A stretch of 38,140 bases of DNA, taken from positions 1 through 38,140 of the forward strand of contig NZ_JAUYTS010000037.1 in the NCBI RefSeq assembly GCF_030695085.1, written 5' to 3'. Positions 10,548-20,342 of the stretch are shown one piece after another. Position 1 is the first letter of the stretch, and every line of letters starts with the position of its first letter. Both the position numbers and the translations under genes were made by a program. A model generated the notes under the pieces. That model was not told where the DNA came from. It saw only the letters and a program-made list of their open reading frames with translations, and did no database searches. The DNA is from Falsiroseomonas sp. (GTDB lineage: Bacteria > Pseudomonadota > Alphaproteobacteria > Acetobacterales > Acetobacteraceae).

Positions 10548-11571
<1,024 letters not shown>

Positions 11572-11575
<4 letters not shown>

Positions 11576-12498
11576 GTCACGCGCCTGGGATCGAGGGCAT
11601 CCCGCAGGCCATCGCCGACGAAATTGATGGTGAGCACGGTGAGGAAGATGGCGAGCCCCGGGAACAGCGCCCAGTGCGGTGCGAAATCCAGGTTGTCCTT
11701 GGCATCGAACAGCAGCCGCCCCCAGGTCGGGATATCCGGCGGAAAGCCGAGGCCCAGGAAGGACAGCGTGCTTTCCGCGATGATCGCGCCGGCGACATCG
11801 ATGGTGGCGGTGACGATCACCGGCCCCAGCGCATTGGGCAGGATATGGCGCAGCACCAGCCGCGCCCGGCTGGCGCCCAGCGCGCGCGCGGCCTCGACGA
11901 ATTCCTTCTCCCGCAGCGAGAAGAACTGCGCACGCACCAGCCGCGCCACCGGCATCCAGTTGAAGATGCCGATCACCACGACGACCATGATGAAGACGCC
12001 CATTTCCACGCCCACGATGCCGGTCAGCGATTCGCGGAACAGGTAGATGATGAGCAGCAGCAGCGGCAGCTGCGGCAGGGACAGGAACAGGTCCGTCAGC
12101 CACATCAGCGCCGCATCCAGCTTGCCGCCCGCCATGCCGGCGATGCTGCCGACCAGGACGCCGAGGCCCACCGCCACCAGCATGGCGGTGAAGCCCACCG
12201 CGAGCGAAATCCGCCCGCCATAGAGAATGCGCGCCAGCAGGTCCTGCCCGAGATCGTCGGTGCCGAGCGGATGCGCCAGGGACGGGCTTTCCAGGCGCGC
12301 CGTGAAGTCGATCTCGTCGATCGGCAAGGTCCAGATCAGCGGGCCGAACAGCACGCCGAAGATCAGGATCAGCAGCACGACCGCGCTGGCCACTGCCATC
12401 TTGTGCTTGCGAAAGCGCCGCCACGCCTCGCCCCAGGGACCGATATGGGGCTTCCGGGCGGGGCTAGCGGTAGCTGATACGGGGATCGAGCCAGCCAT
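11572..12498 (-). CDS. Peptide ABC transporter permease (DppC/OppC-like)
   Basis: A 308-residue inner-membrane permease. It has the N-terminal region before the first membrane helix that is typical of DppC (W..AWRRFRKHKMA), about six hydrophobic segments, the HPLGTDDLGQDLLARILYG stretch characteristic of this subunit, and an EAA loop around EAARALGASRARL. The ATG at 12498 implies a 35-base overlap with the preceding permease gene, which is longer than usual; no better start is seen before the first hydrophobic helix. Confidence 0.91.
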
Positions 12499-13423
12499 AG
12501 AGGATATCCGCCACCAGGTTGAAGAAGATGACCAGGATCGCAAAGACGAAGGTGACGGCCATGATCACCGGCGTGTCGTTCGACAGGATGGAGGTGACCA
12601 GCAGCGACCCGATGCCGGGGATGCGGAAGATCTGTTCCGTCACGATGGCGCCGCCGAACACCGCCGGCATCTGCAAGGCCACCAGCGTCACCACCGGGAT
12701 CATCGCGTTGCGCACCACATGCAGGATGGTGATGCGCGATTCAGGCAGGCCCTTGGCGCGCGCCGTGGTCACATGGTCCAGCCGGATCACGTCCAGCGTG
12801 GCGGCGCGCACATAGCGGGTCCAGGCCGCGCCCTGGAACAGGCCCAGCACCATGATCGGCATGATGGTCTGGCGCAGCATCTCCCACCACCATCGCCAGC
12901 CTGTCGCCTCGATATCCGTGCGGAAGACGAAGGGCAGCCAGTCCAGATGAATGGAGAACAGCAGGATCAGCAGCAGCCCGGTGAAGAAGGTGGGCAGCGA
13001 GAATCCGATGAAGGCCAGCGTATTGGCCACCTGGTCGAATACGGAATAGGGCCGCGTCGCCGCATAGACGCCAACCGGCAGCGCGATGCACAGCGCCACG
13101 ATCTGAGCCAGGCCAATCACCGCGATGGTGGTCGGCAGGCGTTGCAAAATCAGCTGGTCCACCGGGATGCGGCTGATGAAGGAATAGCCCCATTCCCCGC
13201 GCAGCATGGCGGTTAGCCAGGACCAGTAGCGCAGATGAATCGGGTCATCCAGGCCGAGGCTGGCGCGCAGATGCGCGCGCACATCGGGTGGAATCGCGGG
13301 GTTGGTTGCCAACTCCTCGAACGGGTCGCCTGGCGCGAGGGCCAGGATGGTGAAGAGGATCACGCTGATCCCGAGCAGGCTCGGGATCGCGATCAGCAGG
13401 CGCCGGGCCAGATAATTGGTCAC
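12464..13423 (-). CDS. Peptide ABC transporter permease (DppB/OppB-like)
   Basis: A 319-residue inner-membrane permease. The DppB hallmarks are the first helix followed by LAPGDPFEE, then about five more helices and an EAA-like loop with ARAKGLPESRITILHVVRNA. It starts with GTG at 13423, ten bases after the binding-protein gene, so translation is likely coupled. It forms the membrane channel with the DppC-like subunit. Confidence 0.92.
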   Translation of the reverse strand: MTNYLARRLLIAIPSLLGISVILFTILALAPGDPFEELATNPAIPPDVRAHLRASLGLDDPIHLRYWSWLTAMLRGEWGYSFISRIPVDQLILQRLPTTIAVIGLAQIVALCIALPVGVYAATRPYSVFDQVANTLAFIGFSLPTFFTGLLLILLFSIHLDWLPFVFRTDIEATGWRWWWEMLRQTIMPIMVLGLFQGAAWTRYVRAATLDVIRLDHVTTARAKGLPESRITILHVVRNAMIPVVTLVALQMPAVFGGAIVTEQIFRIPGIGSLLVTSILSNDTPVIMAVTFVFAILVIFFNLVADILYGWLDPRISYR

Positions 13424-13433
13424 GCGGGACCTG

Positions 13434-15230
13434 TCAGGTCTCGCGCCACCAATCGCTCAGCAGCCAGGTCGTGCCGTCCCAGGCGCTCAGCACATGCCTC
13501 AGATTGTTCAGGCTGGCACTGACCGTCGGGCGCTTCACCAGCGGGATGATGTGGTTGCTGGAGACGACGATATCATTCATGCGGATGAACAGCGCGGCGC
13601 GCTTCACGGGGTCCAGCTCGCCCTGTGACTCGCGGAAGATGCGGTCATACTCCTCCGACCGGAAGCGGGAGATGTTGCGGCCCTGCCAGTTGTTGGCCTT
13701 GGAGGATACCTCCCAGGATACATACTGGTTCATGAACCGCTCGGGGTCCGCCTGCGGCATCGTCGTGGTGTACATCTGCATGTCGGCGAAGAACTTGGTG
13801 TAGGTGTCCGGGTTCGCGACATCGGATGAGAAGAAGACCGAGGCGGTGACGGATTTCAGTTCCAGGTCGATGCCGGCACGCTGCGCCGCCTGCTTGTAGA
13901 CCGCCTGGGTGCGCTGGCGCGGTGCATTGACCGAGGTCTGGTAGATGAAGCGCAGCCGCACGCCATCCTTGGCGCGGATGCCGTCCCGCCCGCGCACCCA
14001 GCCGGCGGCGTCGAGGATCTCGTTCGCCTTCGCGATGCTGAATTCCCAGCGCATGTTGGGCGAGGTGAAGCGCGGCGGATTGTTTAGGAAGTTCGCCGTC
14101 GCCGGGCCGCCCCGGCCATAGATGAACTGCTCCAGCGCATTGCGATCGATCAGCAGCGCCATCGCTTCGCGCACCTTGGGATCGCGGAAGGCCGGGTGCT
14201 CGGACTTGATGGAGGCGCGCTCCCCCTCGACTTCCCGGTGCGGATCGGTCGGGTTGAGCTGCACGAATTCGATCGAGCCGCCCTCGACGATGTTCACCTT
14301 GCCGCGGCCATTGGCTTCCAGCCGCTTCAGGATCTCGTCTTCCACCTGCATGTTCCAGGCATAGTCGAAATCCGCCGTCTGCATCACGGCCCGTGCGGCT
14401 GAGACCGCATCGCCGCCACCCTTGATCTCCAGCGTGTCGAAGTAGGGGCGGTTGTCCAGGTGGTAATTCGGGTTCAGTTCCGCCCGCAGATTGTCGCCTG
14501 GCGCGAAGGAGACGAATTTGTAGGCGCTGGTGCCCACCGGCCGCAGATTGGTCGGCGCATCGCGCGCATTGGCCCCGGCGTAGTCCTTGAACAGATGCTT
14601 CGGGATCAGCTGCCCGATGGCGGCGACGAAAGCATCCGCCCAGAACGGCGTCGGCTGGTTGAACTCGACCCGCACCGTGTGGTCGTCCACCTTCACCACA
14701 TTGACGTCGCGATAGGAGCCGGAGGAGACGGCGGCGACGGCCGGGTTCTTGGCGTATTCCCAGTTGAAGATGACGTCGTCGGCCGAGAAATCCTGGCCGT
14801 CATGCCACTTCACGCCGCGCTTCAGCTTCCAGGTGACGGACCGGCCATCGGGCGAAAGTCCGCCATTGTCGGTGGAGGGAATCTCCGCCGCGAGGATCGG
14901 ATGCAGCGTGCCGTCGGTCGCCCATCCGGCCAGCGGTTCATAGAACACCCGGCTGGCATCGGCGTTGGTGGTGCCGGACCCGAAATGCGGGTTCAGCAGC
15001 GTCGATGCCTGCCAGTACAGGATCTTCAGCGCCCCGCCGCCGCCGCGCCGCGATGGCGCATAGGTCGGCACGGATTGCGCCGAGGCCGGCGAGATGCCGG
15101 ACAGGGCCAGAAGCTGCGTCGCCATCGGCGCCGTCAGCCCCACCGCGGCCATGCGCTTCACGAAGCCTCGGCGGGACAACGAACCCCGCTGGACGCGCCC
15201 GATCATCTGGCGCAGGTCGTCCTCGTTCAT
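13434..15230 (-). CDS. Peptide/nickel-type ABC transporter substrate-binding protein (family 5)
   Basis: A 598-residue periplasmic binding protein of the DppA/OppA class. The N-terminus carries a strong twin-arginine signal, SRRGFVK at residues 19-25, a hydrophobic core and a probable cleavage after ASAQ near residue 52, so export in folded form by Tat is expected. The family-typical segments GRSVTWKLKRGVKWHDG and FSADDVIFNWEY are present. GGGAGAG about nine bases before the ATG supports the start. It precedes both permeases and both ATPases. The ligand is probably a peptide or opine-like compound. The upstream amidohydrolase may act on what is imported. Confidence 0.92.
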   Translation of the reverse strand: MNEDDLRQMIGRVQRGSLSRRGFVKRMAAVGLTAPMATQLLALSGISPASAQSVPTYAPSRRGGGGALKILYWQASTLLNPHFGSGTTNADASRVFYEPLAGWATDGTLHPILAAEIPSTDNGGLSPDGRSVTWKLKRGVKWHDGQDFSADDVIFNWEYAKNPAVAAVSSGSYRDVNVVKVDDHTVRVEFNQPTPFWADAFVAAIGQLIPKHLFKDYAGANARDAPTNLRPVGTSAYKFVSFAPGDNLRAELNPNYHLDNRPYFDTLEIKGGGDAVSAARAVMQTADFDYAWNMQVEDEILKRLEANGRGKVNIVEGGSIEFVQLNPTDPHREVEGERASIKSEHPAFRDPKVREAMALLIDRNALEQFIYGRGGPATANFLNNPPRFTSPNMRWEFSIAKANEILDAAGWVRGRDGIRAKDGVRLRFIYQTSVNAPRQRTQAVYKQAAQRAGIDLELKSVTASVFFSSDVANPDTYTKFFADMQMYTTTMPQADPERFMNQYVSWEVSSKANNWQGRNISRFRSEEYDRIFRESQGELDPVKRAALFIRMNDIVVSSNHIIPLVKRPTVSASLNNLRHVLSAWDGTTWLLSDWWRET

Positions 15231-15367
15231 GCCAACTCTCCCAAGCCTCGATTGTCTCCATTGGTGCCGGGTCTGTTCGACCGCCCGGCTACCCTCGGAA
15301 AACCCCTGTGGCCTGGAACGCTACAGCATGAAGGCAGCCTGTCTAACCCCTTTTTTCGCAACCTTTC

Positions 15368-16567
15368 TCAACGCCGCTGCTGGCCCAGTTCCTGGTCCAC
15401 AACACTGACCCAATAGGCGACGCCCAGGGGGATGATCGCATCGTTGAAGTCGAAATGCGGCGTGTGCAGGTTGGCCGAGGTGCCATCCGGCCCGGATCCG
15501 CCGCCCAGGAACATGAAGGCGCCCGGCCGGGCTTCCAGCATCAGCGCGAAATCCTCCGCCCCCGTCACCGGCGGAAACTGCGCATCCACCGCCGCATCGC
15601 CGACCAGCGCGGCCGCGGCAGCGATGGCGAGGTCCGTCTGCTCGGCATGGTTCACCAGTGCCGGCACGCCGCGCCGGTACGCCACCTCCGCCGTGCAGCC
15701 ATGCATCGCGGCCAGGCCCTGCGCCAATTCCCCGATCCGCCGTTCCAGAAGGTCGCGCACCGCCGGCGTGTAGCTGCGGGAGGTGCCGGTCACCGTCATT
15801 TCCGCCGGCATGACGTTGGAGGAAACCGGCGAGCCACCCTGGATCGACCCCACGCTGAGCACCGCCGCATCAACGGCCGCCACGTTGCGGCCGATGATGG
15901 TCTGCAGCGCCAGCACGAAATGCGCCTGCACGATGGTGACATCGGTCGCCAGGTGCGGCGTCGATCCACCATGCCCGCCGGTGCCGCGGAAGGTCACGGC
16001 GAAACGGTCGGCCGCCGCCAGCGCCGGGCCCTTGCGGGTGGCGAAACGCCCGGCCGGCAGGGTCGGCTTGTTGTGCAGGCCGTAGACGGCATCACAGGGA
16101 AAGCGGTCGAACAGCCCATCCGCCAGCATTGCACGGGCGCCGCCACGGCCTTCCTCGGCAGGCTGGAAGATCAGGTGCACGGTGCCGGCGAAATCGCGGT
16201 TCTGCGAAAGCCATCGTGCGGCGCCGAGCAGCATGGTGGTGTGCCCATCATGGCCGCAGGCATGCATGATGCCCGGGTTCTGGGAGGCATAGGGCTTGCC
16301 CGTGGCCTCGGGGATCTGCAGCGCATCCATATCTGCGCGCAGGCCGATCACGCGCTGGCCGGGGCGGGTGCCGCGGATGGTGCCGACCACGCCAAAGCGG
16401 CCGACGCCTTCCGTCACCTCCACGCCATAGTCGCGCAATTGCCGCGCGACCAGGGCCGAGGTGCGGACCTCCTCCATCCCCAGTTCCGGATGCGCATGGA
16501 TGTCCTGGCGGATGGCGGCAAGCTCCGCCTGCCAGGCCTTCACGCCTTCGATCACCGTCTCGCTCAT
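15368..16567 (-). CDS. M20 family metal-dependent amidohydrolase (hippurate hydrolase/HipO-like)
   Basis: A 399-residue cytoplasmic hydrolase that would cut N-acyl amino acids or related amides. The two-metal site is intact: HACGHDGHT at residues 102-110, FQPAEEG at 135-141, the histidine of YGLHN near 165, and a late histidine in NLHTPHFDF. A lid domain lies between. The start ATG at 16567 has GGGGCAGG just upstream; the longer in-frame reading covers the promoter region and is not used. It is the first gene before the peptide-importer genes, with a 137-base gap to the binding-protein gene, so it may share their transcript or have a separate one. Confidence 0.9.
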   Translation of the reverse strand: MSETVIEGVKAWQAELAAIRQDIHAHPELGMEEVRTSALVARQLRDYGVEVTEGVGRFGVVGTIRGTRPGQRVIGLRADMDALQIPEATGKPYASQNPGIMHACGHDGHTTMLLGAARWLSQNRDFAGTVHLIFQPAEEGRGGARAMLADGLFDRFPCDAVYGLHNKPTLPAGRFATRKGPALAAADRFAVTFRGTGGHGGSTPHLATDVTIVQAHFVLALQTIIGRNVAAVDAAVLSVGSIQGGSPVSSNVMPAEMTVTGTSRSYTPAVRDLLERRIGELAQGLAAMHGCTAEVAYRRGVPALVNHAEQTDLAIAAAAALVGDAAVDAQFPPVTGAEDFALMLEARPGAFMFLGGGSGPDGTSANLHTPHFDFNDAIIPLGVAYWVSVVDQELGQQRR

Positions 16568-17027
16568 CGCGGCCTGCCCCTGTTGTGCGTGGCGAAGGAT
16601 GGACCCGAACCGCCTTGCCGTCACGCTATCAGCAGGCAGACCGGCGGTGCCGCCAGCCTCGCTGATGAGGCTCGGGCGCGGCATCCGGGATGCGGCAGGC
16701 AAGATCCGGTCCTCGTGGGTGAGGGGAGGGGCACAGGCATCGGAGCCCCGGCAATGGCTGATCGGCGTGATGAAACAGGATTGGCGGCCAGAAATCATGG
16801 ATTGGAGAAGGAAAATGTTCTTGACCTGAGGCAGTTATTAGGTATGTTAGCCTTATCAGGTGGCGTCCTGCGTCCTGCGCGCGAAGCCGCCGGGCGCAAG
16901 CCGTCGCAGCGGCCCCGACCGCTCCCGCCGCACCATCAGGCGGCCCGGCTTTCGGCAGGCGGACGGCACCCTGTTCCGCCCGGCAACCAACACCGCCCGC
17001 CACCCAACACCGAAGGGACACCATCCC
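16568..17027. other. 460-base intergenic region between divergent genes
   Basis: No convincing gene is seen. The stretch at about 16795-16860 is distinctly AT-richer than its surroundings and holds a promoter-like arrangement for the rightward fibre gene. The rest is GC-rich with proline/arginine-rich random frames. The promoter of the leftward amidohydrolase should also lie here but could not be pinned down. Confidence 0.6.
16821..16848 (+). promoter_or_regulatory. Probable promoter for leader ORF and fibre-like gene
   Basis: TTGACC at 16821-16826 and TATGTT at 16843-16848 are spaced by 16 bases. An imperfect inverted repeat brackets the -10 box: CCTGAGGC at 16825-16832 and GCCTTATCAGG at 16850-16860. 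This could be an operator. It lies about 180 bases before the first start codon at 17028. Confidence 0.45.
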
Positions 17028-17078
17028 ATGCTGCCAGCGTCACAGCCCCGTATCGCTGCGGGGGAGTCTCAGCCATGA
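17028..17078 (+). CDS. Possible 16-codon leader peptide coupled to the fibre-like gene
   Basis: A short frame, MLPASQPRIAAGESQP, begins at an ATG with AAGGGA about nine bases upstream. It ends in a TGA that overlaps the ATG of the next gene as ATGA (17075-17078). The arrangement fits translational coupling. It has no recognisable function and could be chance. Confidence 0.35.
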   Translation: MLPASQPRIAAGESQP

Positions 17079-18352
17079 CCATGGCAATGGCCTATGTGCC
17101 GGGTATGCTCGGGGATATCGGCACCCGGCTGACCGGCCCGTCCTTCCTGCGCGGCCTTGCCACCTTGCAGCGTGCGCAGGTCACGTCGCAGGTGACCGCA
17201 TTGGCTGCGGATGGGCAGGCCTGGATCGAATACGGCACGGATGTGCCACGCTTCCACGGCCCCGCACGGCGGCTGCTGATAGAAGGGCAAAGGACGAACC
17301 TTGTCGCGAATACCCGCACACCGGGCGGTACCGGGTGGGGCACCTCCGGGTGCGCATCCGTTGCCGGCGTGGCGGGTCCGGATGGAAATGCGTCGAGCGC
17401 CGCACGGATCACCGAGGATACGTCCGTTGGGCAGCACGCCGTCTCATCGACCATATCCGGCGTTACAGCCGGCACCGAGTATACGCAAAGCTGCTTCTTC
17501 CGGTCCGTCAGCGGGTCGCAATACGTCCAGATGAGCGGCTCCAACGCGACCGGCCTGACATTCCACGCCAATTTCGACCTGCTCGCAGGAACGGTGACCG
17601 CGGCCACCGACTGCATCGCGCAGATCGCCCCGATGGGCGCAGGCTGGTTTCGCGGCAGCATCACGCTGATCGCACCCGGGACGGGCAACGGAGTGTTTCG
17701 CATTTCGACCGCGGACAGCCCCACCGCGGCACGCCTCGCCAGCCATGGGGGGACGGGCAAGACCTATGATGTGGCGTGGCCACAGCTGGAGGCCGGCTCC
17801 TTCGCCTCCACCACCGTTCTTCCACCAACCGCCACGCCGGCCGCCAGCACGCGGGGCGCCGATCTGGTCAGCGCCCCGCTGGCGAGCATGGGGATCGGCG
17901 GCACCGGGGCCTGCACGGTCTTGTGGAGCGGAATCATGCCGCAGCCTGCGGGGCCCAGCTTCAGCCAGGAGGTGTTCGATATCGACGGCGGTTCAATCGG
18001 GAATCGCTACTCCCTGCGATTGCCGGCTGGCGGTTCGGCGAGCGTGACGCTCCTCAACCTGACGGGCGGCGTAAGCGGTGGCGCGCAGACCGTTGGGTCG
18101 ATAGCCGCCGGCACGCCGTTTCGCGTTGGCATGTCGATCGACGGCACCGGCCGTGCTGCGGTTTCGCTGAATGGCGCGGCCGCCGGTGCGGCAAGCGGCG
18201 GGCCGACATCCGGCATGACCACCCTGCGCATCGGCAACAATGCGTCCGGATCCGCGCCGATGTTCGGCGAGGTCGGCACGATCATCGTGATGCCCTTTGC
18301 CCTGTCCGACGCGGATCTCGCCGCGCGGGTGGCTGCGTTTCCCGCGGCCTGA
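17075..18352 (+). CDS. Phage head-spike/tail-fibre-like protein
   Basis: A 425-residue protein rich in G, A, T and S and low in charge. Residues 65-77 (RRLLIEGQRTNLV) match a motif widely seen in phage fibre or spike proteins, just before a beta-rich stretch (about 85-265) like a carbohydrate-binding or LamG-type sandwich. A second such domain seems to follow at about 280-420, ending in FALSDADLAARVA. No signal peptide is evident. The ATG at 17075 has GGGGAG nine bases upstream; an enormous in-frame upstream extension is antisense to the amidohydrolase and is rejected. No other phage gene is near, so it is probably a cargo or surface protein and not a prophage remnant. It lies beside glycan genes. 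Confidence 0.65.
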   Translation: MTMAMAYVPGMLGDIGTRLTGPSFLRGLATLQRAQVTSQVTALAADGQAWIEYGTDVPRFHGPARRLLIEGQRTNLVANTRTPGGTGWGTSGCASVAGVAGPDGNASSAARITEDTSVGQHAVSSTISGVTAGTEYTQSCFFRSVSGSQYVQMSGSNATGLTFHANFDLLAGTVTAATDCIAQIAPMGAGWFRGSITLIAPGTGNGVFRISTADSPTAARLASHGGTGKTYDVAWPQLEAGSFASTTVLPPTATPAASTRGADLVSAPLASMGIGGTGACTVLWSGIMPQPAGPSFSQEVFDIDGGSIGNRYSLRLPAGGSASVTLLNLTGGVSGGAQTVGSIAAGTPFRVGMSIDGTGRAAVSLNGAAAGAASGGPTSGMTTLRIGNNASGSAPMFGEVGTIIVMPFALSDADLAARVAAFPAA

Positions 18353-18368
18353 GGCGGCCCTGGCCGGT

Positions 18369-20342
18369 TCAGTCCAATGATCCCGGGGTTTCTGTCGGCG
18401 ACCAGCTGCTGAGGTCTCGCGCCGCGGCGAGCCAACGGGGCTGGTCATCCTCAGCCAAGGCGGCGAGCTGCGTCGCCTGCGCCACGATCACTTCCAGCAG
18501 CTCCAGCAGCGTGTCCATCAGGGCAGCGTCCTGGTCATGCGCGAGATCGCGGCGCAGATGGGGCATCTCGTCTGGCCGGATCAGCATGACCGGGCCGAAC
18601 TTGTCGCTGTCGGACCCGGGCCAGCGGACGAAGACCTCCGGCCAACCCTTGACGCGGCGGAATTCCAGATGCGGGCGATCGCCGTTGAGCGCCAGCTTGA
18701 AGCGCAGTTGCGGCCACATGTAGCCGCCGCCCTCAACGCCATGCACCAGCAGGTCCAGATGCTGATAGCCGCGCCCGCCGACCAGATGCTGGTGCAGTTC
18801 CAGACGCTCGAACTGCGCCACGGCATGGGTTGCCGGAACCGGCGGCCTGGGCGCGGCGGCGCGCAGGCGGCGCAACTCGGCCGGGTCACGCGTCGGCAGC
18901 AGGCTCAGCTCCGTGATCTCGATACTGGCCTCGGCGGCCGGGTCGAGGCTTTCGACAGCCAGCACGATCTGCGCCCGAAGCCCCAGCGAGACCGGCAGCA
19001 TCATCGTCAGGCTACCAGCTGAATCGGCATCGACCTGACGCCAGCGGGAAAAACTCGCCTCAGGCGGCATGGCCTCCAGCCCCTCGAAGCCGTAGCCGGG
19101 CGGCAGGACCCAGGCCGCGATGGACAGCGGTTGCGCGAAGCCGCTCATCGCCCAGCCCAGCCGTAGAAGGTCCGTGCCGGCCATGGTGACCTGCGGCAAC
19201 ACCAGCACCGCGGTGGCGGTGCCGGACAGGCGCAGCCGCGGGTTCGTGTCCGGCTCACCAAGGCCGGACCACTCCCCGGCCGCAATCCGAGCCGTCTGCC
19301 ATTCGGCGGGCGATACGGCCTGCGGCACACCATCAAGCGGCAATGCGCTTCCTGCCTCGTCCCAGTTCCAGTGGGACGGCACCACGAAGCGATCACCGAT
19401 GCGGGCGGTCCACAGGCGAAGTGCCAGGGCGCGGCCGGTTTCGCTGCCGTCGGCGAAGGTGCAGGCGGCGGCGGCCGGAACCCAGTTGCGTTCCAGCGAG
19501 AAGGCAATGGAATGCGGCCCGGCGACATCTGCGGCGATCTCCAGCACCGCCGTCTCCCGGTCCGGCCCGAGCGGGCTGGGCAGGTCGAGCACCAGCCACC
19601 CCTCGTGCAGCAACTCCATCGGAACGGTCCAGGATGCCGCGATACGGCCGCTTTCCTCGCCATGGATGCGCAGCCGAAGTGGGCCGCTGGTGGCGGCGCT
19701 GATGGCGCCGACATGCACCGCGAAGGCTGCCAGGCCTTCGAGCTTCCGACCAAGAGGCTGGCGCAGGAACAGGTGGCCATCCTCCCCTTCCGCCGCGCCG
19801 ACCTGATCGGCGGAAGGCTCCAGCGAAAGCGCCAAGGTCAGCGGCGCCGGAGGACGGTGCCCTAATGTGCGCGACACCGAGGCGATGACGATCCGCGTTT
19901 CCTCGTAGTCGATGCGGGTCTGCGCCAGGCTCCGCTCCAGCCCGACGCAGCGCGCATGGACCGTTGCCATCTCGGCCGTGACCATGCCGAGCAGCGCGGG
20001 CAATGCCAGCGCGACATCTTCCGCCAGCACGAGCGGCGCTGGCTGGCCGGATTTGGCCAGCCACCACGCGGCAAGGTCCGTGACCTCCGCCTCCGTCGCG
20101 GCCAGCAGTGCGACGGTGCCGGGCGGCGGCAGGTTGAGCTCGACGAGCTTGGCGCCATCGCCGACGGCGGGGGAGCCTTCGGCCTGCAGGATCACCCGGC
20201 CCTCGCGCCGTTTCAGAAGCCAGATCACCAGGCCCGACGGCTTCAGCGCCTCGATGCCCGGCATGGTGGCGCTGACCACGACCGAGGGGTGGCCCGACAG
20301 CAGCGCTGCCAGTTCGGCAGCGCGAATCCGCGGCGCGGTCAC
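18369..20342 (-). CDS. Unrecognised 657-residue protein linked to glycosyltransferase
   Basis: No family was recognised with certainty; it might belong to an uncharacterised alphaproteobacterial family near glycan genes. Residues 1-120 are mixed alpha/beta, about 115-150 is helical and could coil (LERSLAQTRIDYEETR), and the middle and C-terminal parts look like beta sandwiches similar in texture to carbohydrate-binding modules (LRIHGEESG, RLRLSGTATAVLVLP). The last 60 residues are helical and acidic. There is no signal peptide or membrane helix. The GTG start at 20342 overlaps the stop of the glycosyltransferase as GTGA, implying co-translation and a shared job, perhaps in glycan assembly or sensing. 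Confidence 0.75.
   Translation of the reverse strand: MTAPRIRAAELAALLSGHPSVVVSATMPGIEALKPSGLVIWLLKRREGRVILQAEGSPAVGDGAKLVELNLPPPGTVALLAATEAEVTDLAAWWLAKSGQPAPLVLAEDVALALPALLGMVTAEMATVHARCVGLERSLAQTRIDYEETRIVIASVSRTLGHRPPAPLTLALSLEPSADQVGAAEGEDGHLFLRQPLGRKLEGLAAFAVHVGAISAATSGPLRLRIHGEESGRIAASWTVPMELLHEGWLVLDLPSPLGPDRETAVLEIAADVAGPHSIAFSLERNWVPAAAACTFADGSETGRALALRLWTARIGDRFVVPSHWNWDEAGSALPLDGVPQAVSPAEWQTARIAAGEWSGLGEPDTNPRLRLSGTATAVLVLPQVTMAGTDLLRLGWAMSGFAQPLSIAAWVLPPGYGFEGLEAMPPEASFSRWRQVDADSAGSLTMMLPVSLGLRAQIVLAVESLDPAAEASIEITELSLLPTRDPAELRRLRAAAPRPPVPATHAVAQFERLELHQHLVGGRGYQHLDLLVHGVEGGGYMWPQLRFKLALNGDRPHLEFRRVKGWPEVFVRWPGSDSDKFGPVMLIRPDEMPHLRRDLAHDQDAALMDTLLELLEVIVAQATQLAALAEDDQPRWLAAARDLSSWSPTETPGSLD

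Noticed and set aside
15455..17074. Upstream in-frame extension of the fibre-like gene by about 540 codons
   Set aside because: It lies antisense to the well-supported amidohydrolase and has random composition. The ATG at 17075 has a ribosome site and the fibre motif soon after it.
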